A stretch of 64,000 nucleotides of DNA, taken from assembly GCA_965224225.1 (NCBI GenBank), contig CBDCZF010000034.1:88583-152582 (forward strand), in the 5' to 3' direction. The notes under the pieces were generated by a model. That model was not told where the DNA came from. It searched no databases and was given only the letters and a program-made list of their open reading frames with translations. A program made the translations under genes and the position numbers. Positions 1 to 8,834 of this stretch are shown here, in pieces (the first letter of the stretch is position 1; the number at the start of each line of letters is the position of its first letter). The stretch is from CAJQQK01 sp965224225. GTDB lineage: Bacteria; Pseudomonadota; Alphaproteobacteria; Rhizobiales; Hyphomicrobiaceae.

Positions 1-698
1 GTGCCCGGCAGCGTCTTGAAGCGATCCATCAGCGGCGGCGAAGCAATCGCGGGGCCAAGTTTCGGATTGATCGAGCACTGGCCGATGATCAGCGCTGCGT
101 AAATCAGGGCCGAAACGATGCCGGGCAGGAAGCCTGCCAGGATCAGCGTGCCGACCGATTCTTCGACGATGATCGCATAGATCACCAGGATGGCGCTCGG
201 CGGGATCAGCGATGCCAGCGTGCCGCCGGCTGCAACCACACCGGCAGCAAGCCGTCGATCGTACTTACTGTCGAGCATGTGCGGGATCGCAACCCGGCTG
301 AACACCGCCGCCGTCGCCGTACTGGCACCAGAGACCGCGGCAAATCCTGCGGTGGCAAAGACGCTTGCCACTGCCAGCCCGCCCGGCACCCATCCAAACC
401 AGGCCTTCGCAGCGTTGAAGAGATCGTGCGTCAGGCCTGCGTGATAGGCGATGAAGCCGATCAGAATGAACATCGGCAACACGCTCAAAACATAGTTGAC
501 CGATTTGCCGTGCGGGATCGTGCCGACTATACCGCCGCCGATACGCCAGGCGTCTTCGAAGGACTCACCACCGACCAGCCGCAACGCGACGAGCCCCAAA
601 AGGCCCGCGATCGAGGCTGCGACATAGACCCTGACACCGAGGAAGACGGAAACGAGCAGGGCGCCCGTGACCAGAAGGCCGACCGTAAATTCGTCCAT
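1..698 (-). CDS. dctM: TRAP transporter large permease (DctM), partial
   Basis: N-terminal part of the 12-TM subunit of a tripartite ATP-independent periplasmic transporter; the gene runs off the left edge. About 232 codons are visible from an ATG at 698. The protein opens with a hydrophobic segment and later has the family-typical stretch with VSGASTATAA (near residue 120) followed by GTLASLIPPSAILVIYAII. Its ATG overlaps the dctQ stop by one base (TGATG), so translation is probably coupled. DctM carries the transport path and uses an ion gradient to import the ligand captured by DctP. Substrate cannot be read from this subunit; hyuAB upstream suggest an amino-acid-derived or cyclic amide compound. 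Confidence 0.93.
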   Translation of the reverse strand, partial: MDEFTVGLLVTGALLVSVFLGVRVYVAASIAGLLGLVALRLVGGESFEDAWRIGGGIVGTIPHGKSVNYVLSVLPMFILIGFIAYHAGLTHDLFNAAKAWFGWVPGGLAVASVFATAGFAAVSGASTATAAVFSRVAIPHMLDSKYDRRLAAGVVAAGGTLASLIPPSAILVIYAIIVEESVGTLILAGFLPGIVSALIYAALIIGQCSINPKLGPAIASPPLMDRFKTLPG

Positions 699-1351
699 CA
701 CGCGCTTCCTTCTTTCTTGGCCAGAAGGTCGACTTTCTCCTGCTCGCCGGCAAGGCCTGCATCGATTTCGTGCTGTGCCTGTTCATCGACCGTTTCGATA
801 TGCGGCACACCGATCGGCTCCGCATCGGGGTGAATGAAGAGCCGAATGAACCCGATCAGCTGAATGATGAGCCGGACCATCAAGATCCCGAAGGCGAACG
901 GCACCAGCAATTTGGAGGGCCAGACGGGAAGCTCGATGTCGATCGTGCTGTCGCCGATCTCGAAGGCGCGCAGGAAGTGCTCGTAGCCGTAGTAGCCGAG
1001 CACGGCGATGATGAAGATGGCGCACAGGGTTCCGAAGATCTCGAAGAAGTAGAGCAGGCGGCCCTGCATACGCCCCAAGATGATCTCCATGCGTACGTGG
1101 CCGCCGAGCCGTTGCGTATAGGAGATCGCAGCAAAGGCAAAGACCGTCATGATCATCTCGATCCAGTCGACGTAACCGGGTACCGGCGCGTTCAGGAACT
1201 TGCGCCCGAAAATTTGGTAGGTCCCGATCAGCATGATGCCGAGGATGACCAGTGCCGCGATCAAATTGAGCAGCTTCTCGACCTTGAAGAAGGCTTCGTC
1301 GACGCCTTTGAGCATGCGTGCTCCAGGCGACAGTTCAGACGTACTGTCCAT
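698..1351 (-). CDS. dctQ: TRAP transporter small permease (DctQ)
   Basis: 217-residue inner-membrane protein with four predicted hydrophobic segments (starting near residues 30, 68, 105 and 150), the usual DctQ layout. The segment ending with the GGHVRMEI motif region near residue 85 is typical of the family. It pairs with DctM to form the membrane part of the TRAP transporter. The N-terminal 25 residues and the acidic C-terminal tail (about 40 residues) are longer than in minimal DctQ proteins. It lies 86 bp downstream of dctP, across a perfect hairpin, and is followed directly by dctM. Confidence 0.92.
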   Translation of the reverse strand: MDSTSELSPGARMLKGVDEAFFKVEKLLNLIAALVILGIMLIGTYQIFGRKFLNAPVPGYVDWIEMIMTVFAFAAISYTQRLGGHVRMEIILGRMQGRLLYFFEIFGTLCAIFIIAVLGYYGYEHFLRAFEIGDSTIDIELPVWPSKLLVPFAFGILMVRLIIQLIGFIRLFIHPDAEPIGVPHIETVDEQAQHEIDAGLAGEQEKVDLLAKKEGSA

Positions 1352-1389
1352 GGCACCTTTAGCCGGGCTTTAATTGGAGTAGATAAAGA

Positions 1390-1416
1390 ATCAGGCCGCA
1401 CGGATGGCGGCCTGAT
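1390..1416 (-). terminator. Hairpin between dctP and dctQ
   Basis: Perfect 10-bp inverted repeat (atcaggccgc / gcggcctgat, 7-nt loop) 21 nt downstream of the dctP stop. On the minus-strand transcript it is followed by a weak T-rich run (tctttatct). It probably acts as a partial terminator or mRNA 3' stabiliser that lets the binding protein be made in excess over the membrane subunits. Confidence 0.6.
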
Positions 1417-1437
1417 CTGGTCGAAGCAATCGCAGAC

Positions 1438-2481
1438 CTACATGCCTGCCGTCTTCAGCACGAGATCGAGTAGCTCCTGGGCAGCGAACTTGCCCTTGTT
1501 GTCTGCGACCCATTTTTCCCAGACGGGCGTGCCGGCAATCTTGCGGAACTCAGCCATCTGGTCATCAGGGATCTTGACCATCTTGATGCGGCTGCCTGCG
1601 GCACTCCACTTGGCCTCGTTCGCCTTGTCCTTCTCAATGTAGGCGCTTTCAATGGCCTTGTAGGCGCCATCCTTAAGGTCATCGAGCAGCTTCTTGTATT
1701 GATCCGGCAACTTCCCGTAGGCGTCGACGTTGAACACCGTCGGGCAGTTGACCGTACCGAGCTTCATGTTGGTCGTCACCCAGTCAGCAACCTCATCGAG
1801 CTTGTAGGCGGCGAACGTGTAGCTGTAGGGGAAGCCGATGGCATCGACCGTACCGCGCTGCAGCGCCGTGTAGGTCTCAGACGCCGGCATGGTCGACGGT
1901 GTGGCGCCGATCAGACGGGCAGCAGCACCCATGCCACCCAGCGCACGGAGGCGCTTGCCCTTGAAATCAGCAACGGCCTGCGGCGGCTTGCCTTTGCCCA
2001 TGTATTCATACTGGGGCAAAGGGTTCGACATGTAGAGGCGCGCCTTCCACTTGCCCAGCGCCTTCGCGGACGCCGGATGGGCGTATATGGCATCGTGGAC
2101 GCGGCGCACGGTGCTGAAATCGCCGATCGGCAGGAACGGCAGATCGAGTACGTTCAAGGGCGCATTCTTGCCCGGATGATACGCGGCACAGAAGGTCGCC
2201 GCCTCGAAAGCGCCGATCGACAGGTTGTCGAGGTTCTGCTTACTCTTCGAGAGCTGCTCGCCGTAGAACAGCTTGATATTGAAGTTGCCGCCGGTACGCT
2301 TGGCAACCTCAGCCGAGACGTGTTCCATGCCTTCGGTAAAGGCGCGGCGCTTACCCCAGAGCGACAGTTTCCAGTTGACCTTCGGGCCCTTGACTTCCTG
2401 GGCAGCAGCGCCCGTTGCAAGTACGGCCGCACCGGTCATGGCCAGAGCACCCGCCAGGCCAACACAGATAAGTCGTTTCAT
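1438..2481 (-). CDS. dctP: TRAP transporter periplasmic binding protein (DctP)
   Basis: 347 residues from an ATG preceded by GGGAGGAAAACGATATC, an excellent ribosome binding site; the open frame extends further upstream to 2589 but that start lacks support. A signal peptide (MKRLICVGL to about ATGAAAQ) is evident. The mature part begins with a strand-rich segment, then an HVSAEVAKRTGG region and a central LRALGGMGA and SETYTALQRGTVDAIG pattern, as in DctP-family solute-binding proteins, where a central Arg binds the ligand carboxylate. It delivers substrate to DctQM. First gene after hyuB on the same strand (159-bp gap), so it may also have its own promoter. Confidence 0.94.
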   Translation of the reverse strand: MKRLICVGLAGALAMTGAAVLATGAAAQEVKGPKVNWKLSLWGKRRAFTEGMEHVSAEVAKRTGGNFNIKLFYGEQLSKSKQNLDNLSIGAFEAATFCAAYHPGKNAPLNVLDLPFLPIGDFSTVRRVHDAIYAHPASAKALGKWKARLYMSNPLPQYEYMGKGKPPQAVADFKGKRLRALGGMGAAARLIGATPSTMPASETYTALQRGTVDAIGFPYSYTFAAYKLDEVADWVTTNMKLGTVNCPTVFNVDAYGKLPDQYKKLLDDLKDGAYKAIESAYIEKDKANEAKWSAAGSRIKMVKIPDDQMAEFRKIAGTPVWEKWVADNKGKFAAQELLDLVLKTAGM

Positions 2482-2640
2482 GATATCGTTTTCCTCCCAT
2501 TTCAAACGTTGATTACGTCTTTTGTTGTAAGCCTTTACATTGGAGGATAATCGGCGCGCCCGCAAGCCGGGCATCCCGCATTGCAGCAAAACAGTGAACG
2601 GGACGACGTCTGAAAATCAAACGCGGTGGGTTCGTGCCAA

Positions 2641-4353
2641 TCACGCTTTGTAGTCCCGAGCGACACCATCCGTGGTTACGTAGCCCTCAGCCAGGTCGGC
2701 CTCGATTGCGGCCTCGTCACGATCTGCCGGATCGCCAAAGCCGCCGGAACCCGGTGTCAGCATGTCGATGACGGAACCGGCCGGCGCCTTGAAGGCGCCC
2801 TTACTCGGCAGATTGCGCATTGCACCATCGGGCGTCGTGATCGTCACGACGGCTGCCGCACCCGCCCTGCCCCCGGCAAGACCGAACGGTGCCGACGTCA
2901 TGCGTTCCATGCACAGCGTTCCGGTCGCATCGGCGCCCTCGAGCAACAGCCAGCGCCGGCGCGCCGCACAGCCGCCGCGATACTTGCCGGCCCCTCCCGT
3001 GTCAGGCGCAATTCCGTAATCGATCACCCGGACCGGGAACGCCATTTCCAGCACTTCGATGGGCGTGTTCATGGTGTTCGAGATACCGCTGGCGATGACG
3101 TTGATGCCATCCTTGTTGGGCCTGGCACCAAAGCCGCCCTTGATGGTCTCGTATGAGACGTAGCGATTGCCTGTGCGCGGGTCGACGCCGCCGAAGGTCA
3201 TGATCGCCGAGGTACCCTGACTGCAGGCCATCACCTGTCCGGGCCAGAAGTGGACCAGCGCGCCCATCACCATGTCGGCAAGCCGGTGCGAGATCTCGTG
3301 ATTGGCGTAGACGACGGGGCAGGGAAACTCGGCGTTGAGTAGCGAGCCCTTCGGTGCCGTCACACGAATAGCCCGCCAGCAGCCGGAATTCGGCGGGATC
3401 AGGCTGTTCGGATCGATCGCCGTCTTGAGACCGCAGTAGACACCCGACGCGGTCACCGAGAGCGGTGCGTTGATCGGACCCGCGGTCTGCGGATCGGTGC
3501 CGTCGAAGTCGACGACGATGCAGTCACCCTTTTTGACAACCTTCATGCGGATGTGGATCGGCGCATCGTTGCCGTCAGCATCATCCGGGATGCCGTCACC
3601 GTCGAGATGATCGGCAAACGCGCCCTCGCCGTCGGGCAGATCGGCGAGCATGACGCGCATCAGGCGCTCGGAATAATCCATCACCTCGCCCATGGTCGCA
3701 ATCAGCGTCTCGGCGCCATAGCGTTCGGCGAGACTTTCGAGGCGTTGGCAGGCGCGCAGCGTCGCCGCGAGTTGCGCGCCGAGATCGCCCTTGCGCTCAT
3801 CAGGCGTGCGCACGTTGGCGAGGATAATGTTTTCGATGTCGGTGTTCATGCGCCCCTTGTCGACAAGACGCACCGGCGGCAGGCGCAGACCTTCGCCGTA
3901 AATCTCGGTCACCGCGCCGTAGCTGCCAGGCGTTGCCGAGCCGACATCCGGCCAGTGCGCCCGAAGACAAGAGAAGCCGAGCAGTTTGCCGTCGAAGAAC
4001 GCCGGACGGATGACGTTGACGTCGGGCAGATGACTGCCGCCGAAATAAGGATCGTTGTGAATGAAGACATCACCGTCGTGGATGTCGGCCCCGAAGGCCG
4101 TCACGATTGCCCTGACGGCATCGGGCATCGAGCCCAGATGGATCGGCAGGTCCGGCCCCTGCGCGACCATCTCGCCCTTGGCATCGAACACACCGCACGA
4201 ATAATCGCCGGCGGATTTGAGGATCGGCGAATAGGCCGTCTTGGCAAGCACCACGCGCATTTCCTCGGCGATCTTGTAGAGCGCGTTCTTCATGATCTCG
4301 AAGGCGGCGGGATCGCGGGCGGTAGTGTTCGTCATGCGATCGTTCATGGTCAT
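2641..4353 (-). CDS. hyuB: Hydantoinase B / oxoprolinase-type subunit (HyuB)
   Basis: 570-residue member of the HyuB/OPLAH beta family, which with HyuA forms an ATP-dependent enzyme opening N-methylhydantoin, 5-oxoproline or, in the related acetone/acetophenone carboxylases, carboxylating ketones. Visible family signatures are the N-terminal SPILKSAGDYSCGVFD block, HLGSMPDAVRAI, a DVFIHNDPYFGGSHLPD motif and GYRTAR-like glycine-rich C-terminal motifs around PDTGGAGKYRGG. Two in-frame starts compete: ATG 4353 (GGAGG only 3 nt away) and ATG 4347 (9 nt away, better spacing). Lies downstream of hyuA across a 259-bp repeat-bearing gap. Sequence cannot tell hydantoinase from oxoprolinase or carboxylase. 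Confidence 0.93.
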   Translation of the reverse strand: MTMNDRMTNTTARDPAAFEIMKNALYKIAEEMRVVLAKTAYSPILKSAGDYSCGVFDAKGEMVAQGPDLPIHLGSMPDAVRAIVTAFGADIHDGDVFIHNDPYFGGSHLPDVNVIRPAFFDGKLLGFSCLRAHWPDVGSATPGSYGAVTEIYGEGLRLPPVRLVDKGRMNTDIENIILANVRTPDERKGDLGAQLAATLRACQRLESLAERYGAETLIATMGEVMDYSERLMRVMLADLPDGEGAFADHLDGDGIPDDADGNDAPIHIRMKVVKKGDCIVVDFDGTDPQTAGPINAPLSVTASGVYCGLKTAIDPNSLIPPNSGCWRAIRVTAPKGSLLNAEFPCPVVYANHEISHRLADMVMGALVHFWPGQVMACSQGTSAIMTFGGVDPRTGNRYVSYETIKGGFGARPNKDGINVIASGISNTMNTPIEVLEMAFPVRVIDYGIAPDTGGAGKYRGGCAARRRWLLLEGADATGTLCMERMTSAPFGLAGGRAGAAAVVTITTPDGAMRNLPSKGAFKAPAGSVIDMLTPGSGGFGDPADRDEAAIEADLAEGYVTTDGVARDYKA

Positions 4354-4420
4354 TCGCCTCCGATGTTTTCCGACGTTTAGGAGTTCGTCGACAACTGGTT
4401 GTCAATGCCAGCCTGCCGGC

Positions 4421-4583
4421 GCTGCTTGCCCCTCACCCTACCCCTCTCCCCGTACGCGCCGGAGTGGCGCTACGGGGAGAGGGAACTTGGCCCGTCGTGT
4501 TGTCAGCCGCGACGCAAAATGGCACGGCCGGTTCCCTCTCCCCGTACTTCACGGGGAGAGGGATAGGGTGAGGGGCAAGCAGC
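4421..4583. repeat. Large nested inverted repeat between hyuA and hyuB
   Basis: The two outer arms (4421-4454 and 4550-4583) are almost perfect reverse complements (gctgcttgcccctcaccct with agggtgaggggcaagcagc). Each half also folds on itself: cccctctccccgta/tacggggagaggg (4442-4483) and ccctctccccgt/acggggagaggg (4534-4562). This cloverleaf-like, GC-rich palindrome resembles intergenic palindromic elements that are abundant in rhizobial-type genomes. It lies inside a putative operon and could cause partial termination or stabilise one side of the mRNA. Confidence 0.85.
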
Positions 4584-4612
4584 GGTTCAGATCCGTTTCA
4601 TCGTCGCAAATG

Positions 4613-6703
4613 TTAACAGTCCTCAGTGAAAGGTCTCATGATCACGAAACCATCGTCGTCCATCGCGGCCTGCCAGCCGGGCGGCACGAGGATGGTCGAT
4701 TCGAGCGACTCGATAACGACCGGTCCCTCGGCTGTCGCTCCTGCCGTCATTCGTGCCCGCTCGAGGATGTCGGCTTCGACTTCGCCAGCATCTCGGAACC
4801 AGAGTTTGCGGCGCGACTTTATCGCCGACGCGACCTTGGTCGGCGGCGTATCCGAGATATGCAGCGGCGGGATCTTACCGACCGCCGCGACACGTACGTT
4901 GACCAGTTGCACGGGCTCGCTGCGGTTGTCGTGACCGTAGGTCTGGCGATGACGATCATGGAATGCTTCGGCGATCGCGGCAATCGTGCCGGCATCGAAT
5001 GGCGGCGGGCCGACCGGCACGGTCAGTTCATAGGACTGGCGCGCATAACGGGCATCGACCGCGCGCTCGAAACGGCGGCGCTCGTTTGCAACACCGGCAC
5101 GCTCGAGCATCTCCGAACCCAGTGCTCCGAGTTCGTCGAACGCGCGGCCCAGATCGCCCGGGTCCGCCTTATCGGTGGTTGTGAAAAACGTGCGGACATA
5201 ATCGCGCTTCAGGTCGGTGCCGACCAGTCCGAGGGCCGAGAATGCCCCCGGAATTGGCGGGCAGAGTATCTCGCGCATGCCAAGTTCCGTCGCAAGTGCA
5301 GCCGCATGCAACGGCCCAGCGCCTCCGAACGCTGCCAACACGAACTCACGTGGATCATAGCCGCGCTGCACCGACACGATCTTCAGCGCTTCCGCCATCT
5401 CGTGGTTGACCACATCGATCACGGCTGCCGCCGCCGAGCGTGCGTCGAGCCCCAACGGTCGGGCCAGCTTTTCCTCAACCGCCGCCTCGGCAGCAGCAAC
5501 CGAGATCTCCAGTTCACCGCCGATCAGCGAGTGCTGATCGAGGAAGCCGAGCAGCAGGTTGCAGTCGGTCACGGTGGGTTCGGTACCGCCACGCTGGTAG
5601 CAGACCGGACCCGGGTTCGCGCCCGCGCTTTGCGGTCCAACGCGCAACGACCCTGCACGATCAACCCAGGCAATCGAGCCGCCGCCGGCCGAAACTTCAG
5701 CGAGATCGATCACCGGCACGCGGATCGGATGACCGGTGCCGTTCATCCAGCGGTTGCCGCTGGCACCGCCGCCGACCTCGTATTCGGGCGTCGTTTCATA
5801 GCGGCCATCTCGTATCAGGCTGGCCTTGGCCGTCGTGCCGCCCATGTCGAACGACAGGATATCGCGCTTGCCCGTCTGGTTGGCGATCAGGCTCGCGGCA
5901 ACGACTCCTGCGGCAGGTCCCGATTCGACCGCCATCGCCGGCATTGACACCCCTTCGGCCGCTTCGAACACGCCGCCGTTCGAGCCCATCACATAAAGCG
6001 GCGGCAAACCAAGGCCCGTTGCGGTCTCTTCCAGTCGCGCCAGATAGGAGGCGAGGATCGGGCCGACATAGGCGCAAACCGCCGTCGTGCTGGTTCGCTC
6101 GAATTCGCGGATTTCCGGCAACACTTCCGAGGAAAGATAGACCGGCATACCGGGAAATGCTTCACGCAATGCCCTACCGAGCGCCTGCTCATGGGCGGGA
6201 TTGAGGAACGAGAACAACAGCGAGACGGCAACGGCCTGTACGTCACGCGCACGGATATCCTCGATCAGACCGGCAATCTCGTCTTCGGCAAGGGCTGTGA
6301 CGACATTGCCGTCCGCACCGATGCGTTCGGTGATCTCGAGGCGGTTGCGGCGCGGGATCAGGGTGTGCGGCGGGTCCTGGAACAGGTCGTAGAGATCGGA
6401 CCGCGCCGAGCGCCTGAGTTCGAGGATGTCGCGAAAGCCGCGCGTCATGATCAGCGCTGCCGGCGCACCCTTGTCCTCGAGGATCGCGTTGGTCACCACC
6501 GTCGTTGCGTGCGAAAGCAACCCGACGTCGGCGGCGGCGACCGAATACTTGTCCATGACGGCATTCAGCCCGTCGAACACGCCCCTGCCGAAGTCGTCGG
6601 GCGTCGTCGGCACCTTGGCGACGCCGATGCGGCCGCTCGCTTCATCGACCAGCGCGACGTCCGTGAACGTGCCGCCAATATCGACCCCGATCCGCCACGC
6701 CAT
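4613..6703 (-). CDS. hyuA: Hydantoinase A / oxoprolinase-type subunit (HyuA)
   Basis: 696 residues in the chosen frame start. The N-terminus has the ASKHA-fold phosphate motif RIGVDIGGTFTDVAL, followed by GLLSHATTVVTNAILE, the central SFDMGGTTAKASLI second phosphate motif and the EVSAGGGSIAWVD block, all diagnostic of HyuA. The enzyme binds ATP and, with HyuB, drives ring opening or carboxylation. Start chosen at 6703 because it sits next to the conserved motif and has GGAGA eight bases upstream; in-frame ATGs at 6718 and 6733 would add 5 or 10 residues. Same strand as hyuB and the TRAP genes. Confidence 0.93.
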   Translation of the reverse strand: MAWRIGVDIGGTFTDVALVDEASGRIGVAKVPTTPDDFGRGVFDGLNAVMDKYSVAAADVGLLSHATTVVTNAILEDKGAPAALIMTRGFRDILELRRSARSDLYDLFQDPPHTLIPRRNRLEITERIGADGNVVTALAEDEIAGLIEDIRARDVQAVAVSLLFSFLNPAHEQALGRALREAFPGMPVYLSSEVLPEIREFERTSTTAVCAYVGPILASYLARLEETATGLGLPPLYVMGSNGGVFEAAEGVSMPAMAVESGPAAGVVAASLIANQTGKRDILSFDMGGTTAKASLIRDGRYETTPEYEVGGGASGNRWMNGTGHPIRVPVIDLAEVSAGGGSIAWVDRAGSLRVGPQSAGANPGPVCYQRGGTEPTVTDCNLLLGFLDQHSLIGGELEISVAAAEAAVEEKLARPLGLDARSAAAAVIDVVNHEMAEALKIVSVQRGYDPREFVLAAFGGAGPLHAAALATELGMREILCPPIPGAFSALGLVGTDLKRDYVRTFFTTTDKADPGDLGRAFDELGALGSEMLERAGVANERRRFERAVDARYARQSYELTVPVGPPPFDAGTIAAIAEAFHDRHRQTYGHDNRSEPVQLVNVRVAAVGKIPPLHISDTPPTKVASAIKSRRKLWFRDAGEVEADILERARMTAGATAEGPVVIESLESTILVPPGWQAAMDDDGFVIMRPFTEDC

Positions 6704-6893
6704 GCTCCAAGTCTCCATTGGTTCAGTTGGCACCTGCCGACATCATGGCCCAGGCGATGAAACAATGGCAAAGCGAAAAGCGATGAGCAGAGTTGCCGCT
6801 CCCCGTCGTTCTCGGGGTTAGGATGAGGACATGCAGGGTTGCCGCATGACGAATTCGCTGGACATCGCTTCCGGGTTAATCCTTCAACGAGCC

Positions 6894-7427
6894 TCACTCA
6901 CCCTGCTCGGCCATGCCGGCCTTGAAGCGGCGCCAGTTGCGTTTGTATACGGCGACGCTGTGGCGGATGCGCTCGACGTCCTCATCGGTGATGTCGCGCA
7001 CAACTTTTCCCGGTGTTCCCATCACCAACGAGCGTGGCGGGATGACTTTGCCCTCGGGGATCAGGGCGCCGGCACCGATCAGGCTCTCCTCGCCGATCAC
7101 CGCACCATTGAGCACAATCGCACCGATACCCACCAGGCTGCCCGTCTTGATCGTACAGCCGTGCAGCATCACCATATGACCGATCGTGCTTTCCGGTTCG
7201 ATGTGCATGGGAAACCCTGGATCCGTGTGCAGCACGCAGCTTTCCTGGACATTCGATCCAGCACCGATGCGTATCGTTTCGTTATCGCCGCGTATCACGG
7301 TGTTGAACCAGACGCTCGCATCTTCCTCCAGAATGACGTTGCCGATCACCGTCGCATTCGGTGCAACCCAGTAGTTGCCGGATGCAGGTGTTTGAACACG
7401 GGTGTCATCAAGTGAGGCAAGTGTCAT
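6894..7427 (-). CDS. Gamma-carbonic-anhydrase-like hexapeptide protein
   Basis: 177 residues with left-handed beta-helix hexapeptide repeats (IGNVIL, IGHMVM, VGIGAIVL, IGAGAL). Three histidines fit the zinc sites of the gamma-carbonic anhydrase/YrdA group: one in CVLHTD, one in TIGHMV and one in MLHGC. An RDNE-type segment (VIRGDNETIRIG) is also present. The C-terminus is the usual amphipathic helix. Start at 7427 has AGAGA seven bases upstream; the frame stays open to 7481. May hydrate CO2 or serve as a metal-binding scaffold; activity is not assured for this family. Follows the DUF3126 gene after 50 bp, probably one transcript. Confidence 0.9.
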   Translation of the reverse strand: MTLASLDDTRVQTPASGNYWVAPNATVIGNVILEEDASVWFNTVIRGDNETIRIGAGSNVQESCVLHTDPGFPMHIEPESTIGHMVMLHGCTIKTGSLVGIGAIVLNGAVIGEESLIGAGALIPEGKVIPPRSLVMGTPGKVVRDITDEDVERIRHSVAVYKRNWRRFKAGMAEQGE

Positions 7428-7477
7428 CGCAAATCTCTTTTTGGTCTGGATAGCAGGGTGAAATCGCCGGCCAAGGC

Positions 7478-7690
7478 TCAAGCCTCATCGAGATCGATAT
7501 CGAGGATCGCGATCTGCAGCTGATAGCTCACCTCGCCGTCTTCCTCCTCGCGGTAGACCGGTCCGAGGAACTCCTCGCCGATCGAGATCTCGGCCATGTC
7601 GTTCTTTTTCGGATGCATCACGACTTTCAGGTTCTGATTGCCGAACACTTTGCGCAGATAGCGTTCCAGCCGCGGCACATCCTCTTTCAT
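7478..7690 (-). CDS. DUF3126 family protein
   Basis: Small acidic protein of 70 residues (MKEDVPRLERYLRKVFGN start) with a conserved-looking KVVMHPKKNDMAEISIGEEF-type core and an acidic tail. I recognise it as the DUF3126 family, known almost only from alphaproteobacteria and without assigned function. ATG 7690 is the conventional start; an in-frame TTG at 7696 has better spacing from AGGAG. It sits between cysE and the carbonic-anhydrase-like gene, a neighbourhood that may reflect sulfur or CO2 metabolism but proves nothing. Confidence 0.85.
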   Translation of the reverse strand: MKEDVPRLERYLRKVFGNQNLKVVMHPKKNDMAEISIGEEFLGPVYREEEDGEVSYQLQIAILDIDLDEA

Positions 7691-7844
7691 GCTCAATTGA
7701 TCTCTCCTCGGGCCATTGGATTGGTGCAGTCGCCCCCTGATAGCGCATTGCGTGCGCCCGGCCAATGTCCGCTTGTCCGGGCAAGCACCATTGTCGCTGG
7801 TGCTCGCTCGTCGAAATCTGCCAGACAGATTGCAGAGACGATTC

Positions 7845-8663
7845 TCAGAACCGGTGTTCCATCGTGCGTGCCGGTTCCGGACAACCGGCCGATCCGATGA
7901 TTTCGGCTGGGATGCCGGCAACGGTCGTGCGCGGCGGCACATCCTTGAGGACAACGCTGCCGGCTGCAATCCGCGCGCACTCGCCGATCTGGATGTTGCC
8001 GAGCACCTTGGCACCGGCGCCGATCAGCACATTGGAGCCGATTTTCGGATGGCGGTCGCCGCCCTCCTTGCCGTTACCGCCAAGCGTCACGCCATGCAGG
8101 ATGGAGACGTTATCGCCGATCACGCAGGTCTCGCCGAACACCAGGCCATGGCCGTGATCGAGCATAATGCCGATCCCGATACGGGCAGCCGGGTGGATAT
8201 CGATTGAATAGATCCTCGACGCCTGACTCTGCAGATAGAAGGCCAGATCGCGCCGGCCGCTATTCCAAAGCTCATGGGCAAAACGGTGCGTGACCAGCGC
8301 ATGAAAGCCCTTGAAGTACAGCAGTGGTTCAATATAGCGCTCGCAAGCCGGATCACGATCGAAAACAGCGGCGAGATCCGCGCGAAAAGCCCGGCCAAGC
8401 TCCGGTGTCACTCCGAGTACCTCGCGGAACGTCTCCGCCACGATTCCGGCCTCGACCTCGGAGTTCGCGAAGCGCTGCGTCACCCGTCTGATGATCGCGT
8501 CATCGAGGCTCTTGGCGCCGATTACGTTGGCGTAGAAGAAGCTGCCAAGTACGTCTTCCAGTTCAATCGCAGCCTGCGCCTCCGCCCTGACCGAGTCCCA
8601 GATCGGATCAAGTGCTGCAAGGTCGCCTTCCGCGGGTCTCGCGTGCGGCTGTGTGGACGCCAT
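7845..8663 (-). CDS. cysE: Serine O-acetyltransferase
   Basis: 272 residues from ATG 8663 (GGAGA five bases upstream), close to the 273 residues of E. coli CysE; an alternative ATG at 8708 adds 15 residues without a good ribosome site. N-terminal alpha-helical domain with DPIWDSVRAEAQ, then hexapeptide beta-helix. Catalytic segment DIHPAARIGIGIMLDHGHG includes the paired histidines of the active site, and the GGNGKEGGDRHPKIG loop binds acetyl-CoA. Makes O-acetylserine from serine and acetyl-CoA, the first step of cysteine synthesis; the protein family is feedback-inhibited by cysteine through the C-terminal tail. Confidence 0.96.
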   Translation of the reverse strand: MASTQPHARPAEGDLAALDPIWDSVRAEAQAAIELEDVLGSFFYANVIGAKSLDDAIIRRVTQRFANSEVEAGIVAETFREVLGVTPELGRAFRADLAAVFDRDPACERYIEPLLYFKGFHALVTHRFAHELWNSGRRDLAFYLQSQASRIYSIDIHPAARIGIGIMLDHGHGLVFGETCVIGDNVSILHGVTLGGNGKEGGDRHPKIGSNVLIGAGAKVLGNIQIGECARIAAGSVVLKDVPPRTTVAGIPAEIIGSAGCPEPARTMEHRF

Positions 8664-8834
8664 GAATGTCTCCAGTGCCGATGATCGTCGAGCGTCGCTC
8701 GTGTCCATCCGTTCAATTTAGGGCTCCTGACGTCCGGCGCAAGCCGCGATTTCACAGGCAGTCACTCGCCGGCACAGCCGCTCAGCGCCGATGGCACCTG
8801 AAATATTTATGCACAATTTGTGTTGGCGGCCTTG

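Noticed and set aside
4292..5947. A 551-codon plus-strand frame spanning the palindrome and hyuA
   Set aside because: It is antisense to hyuA, which has clear phosphate-binding motifs, and passes straight through the intergenic repeat.
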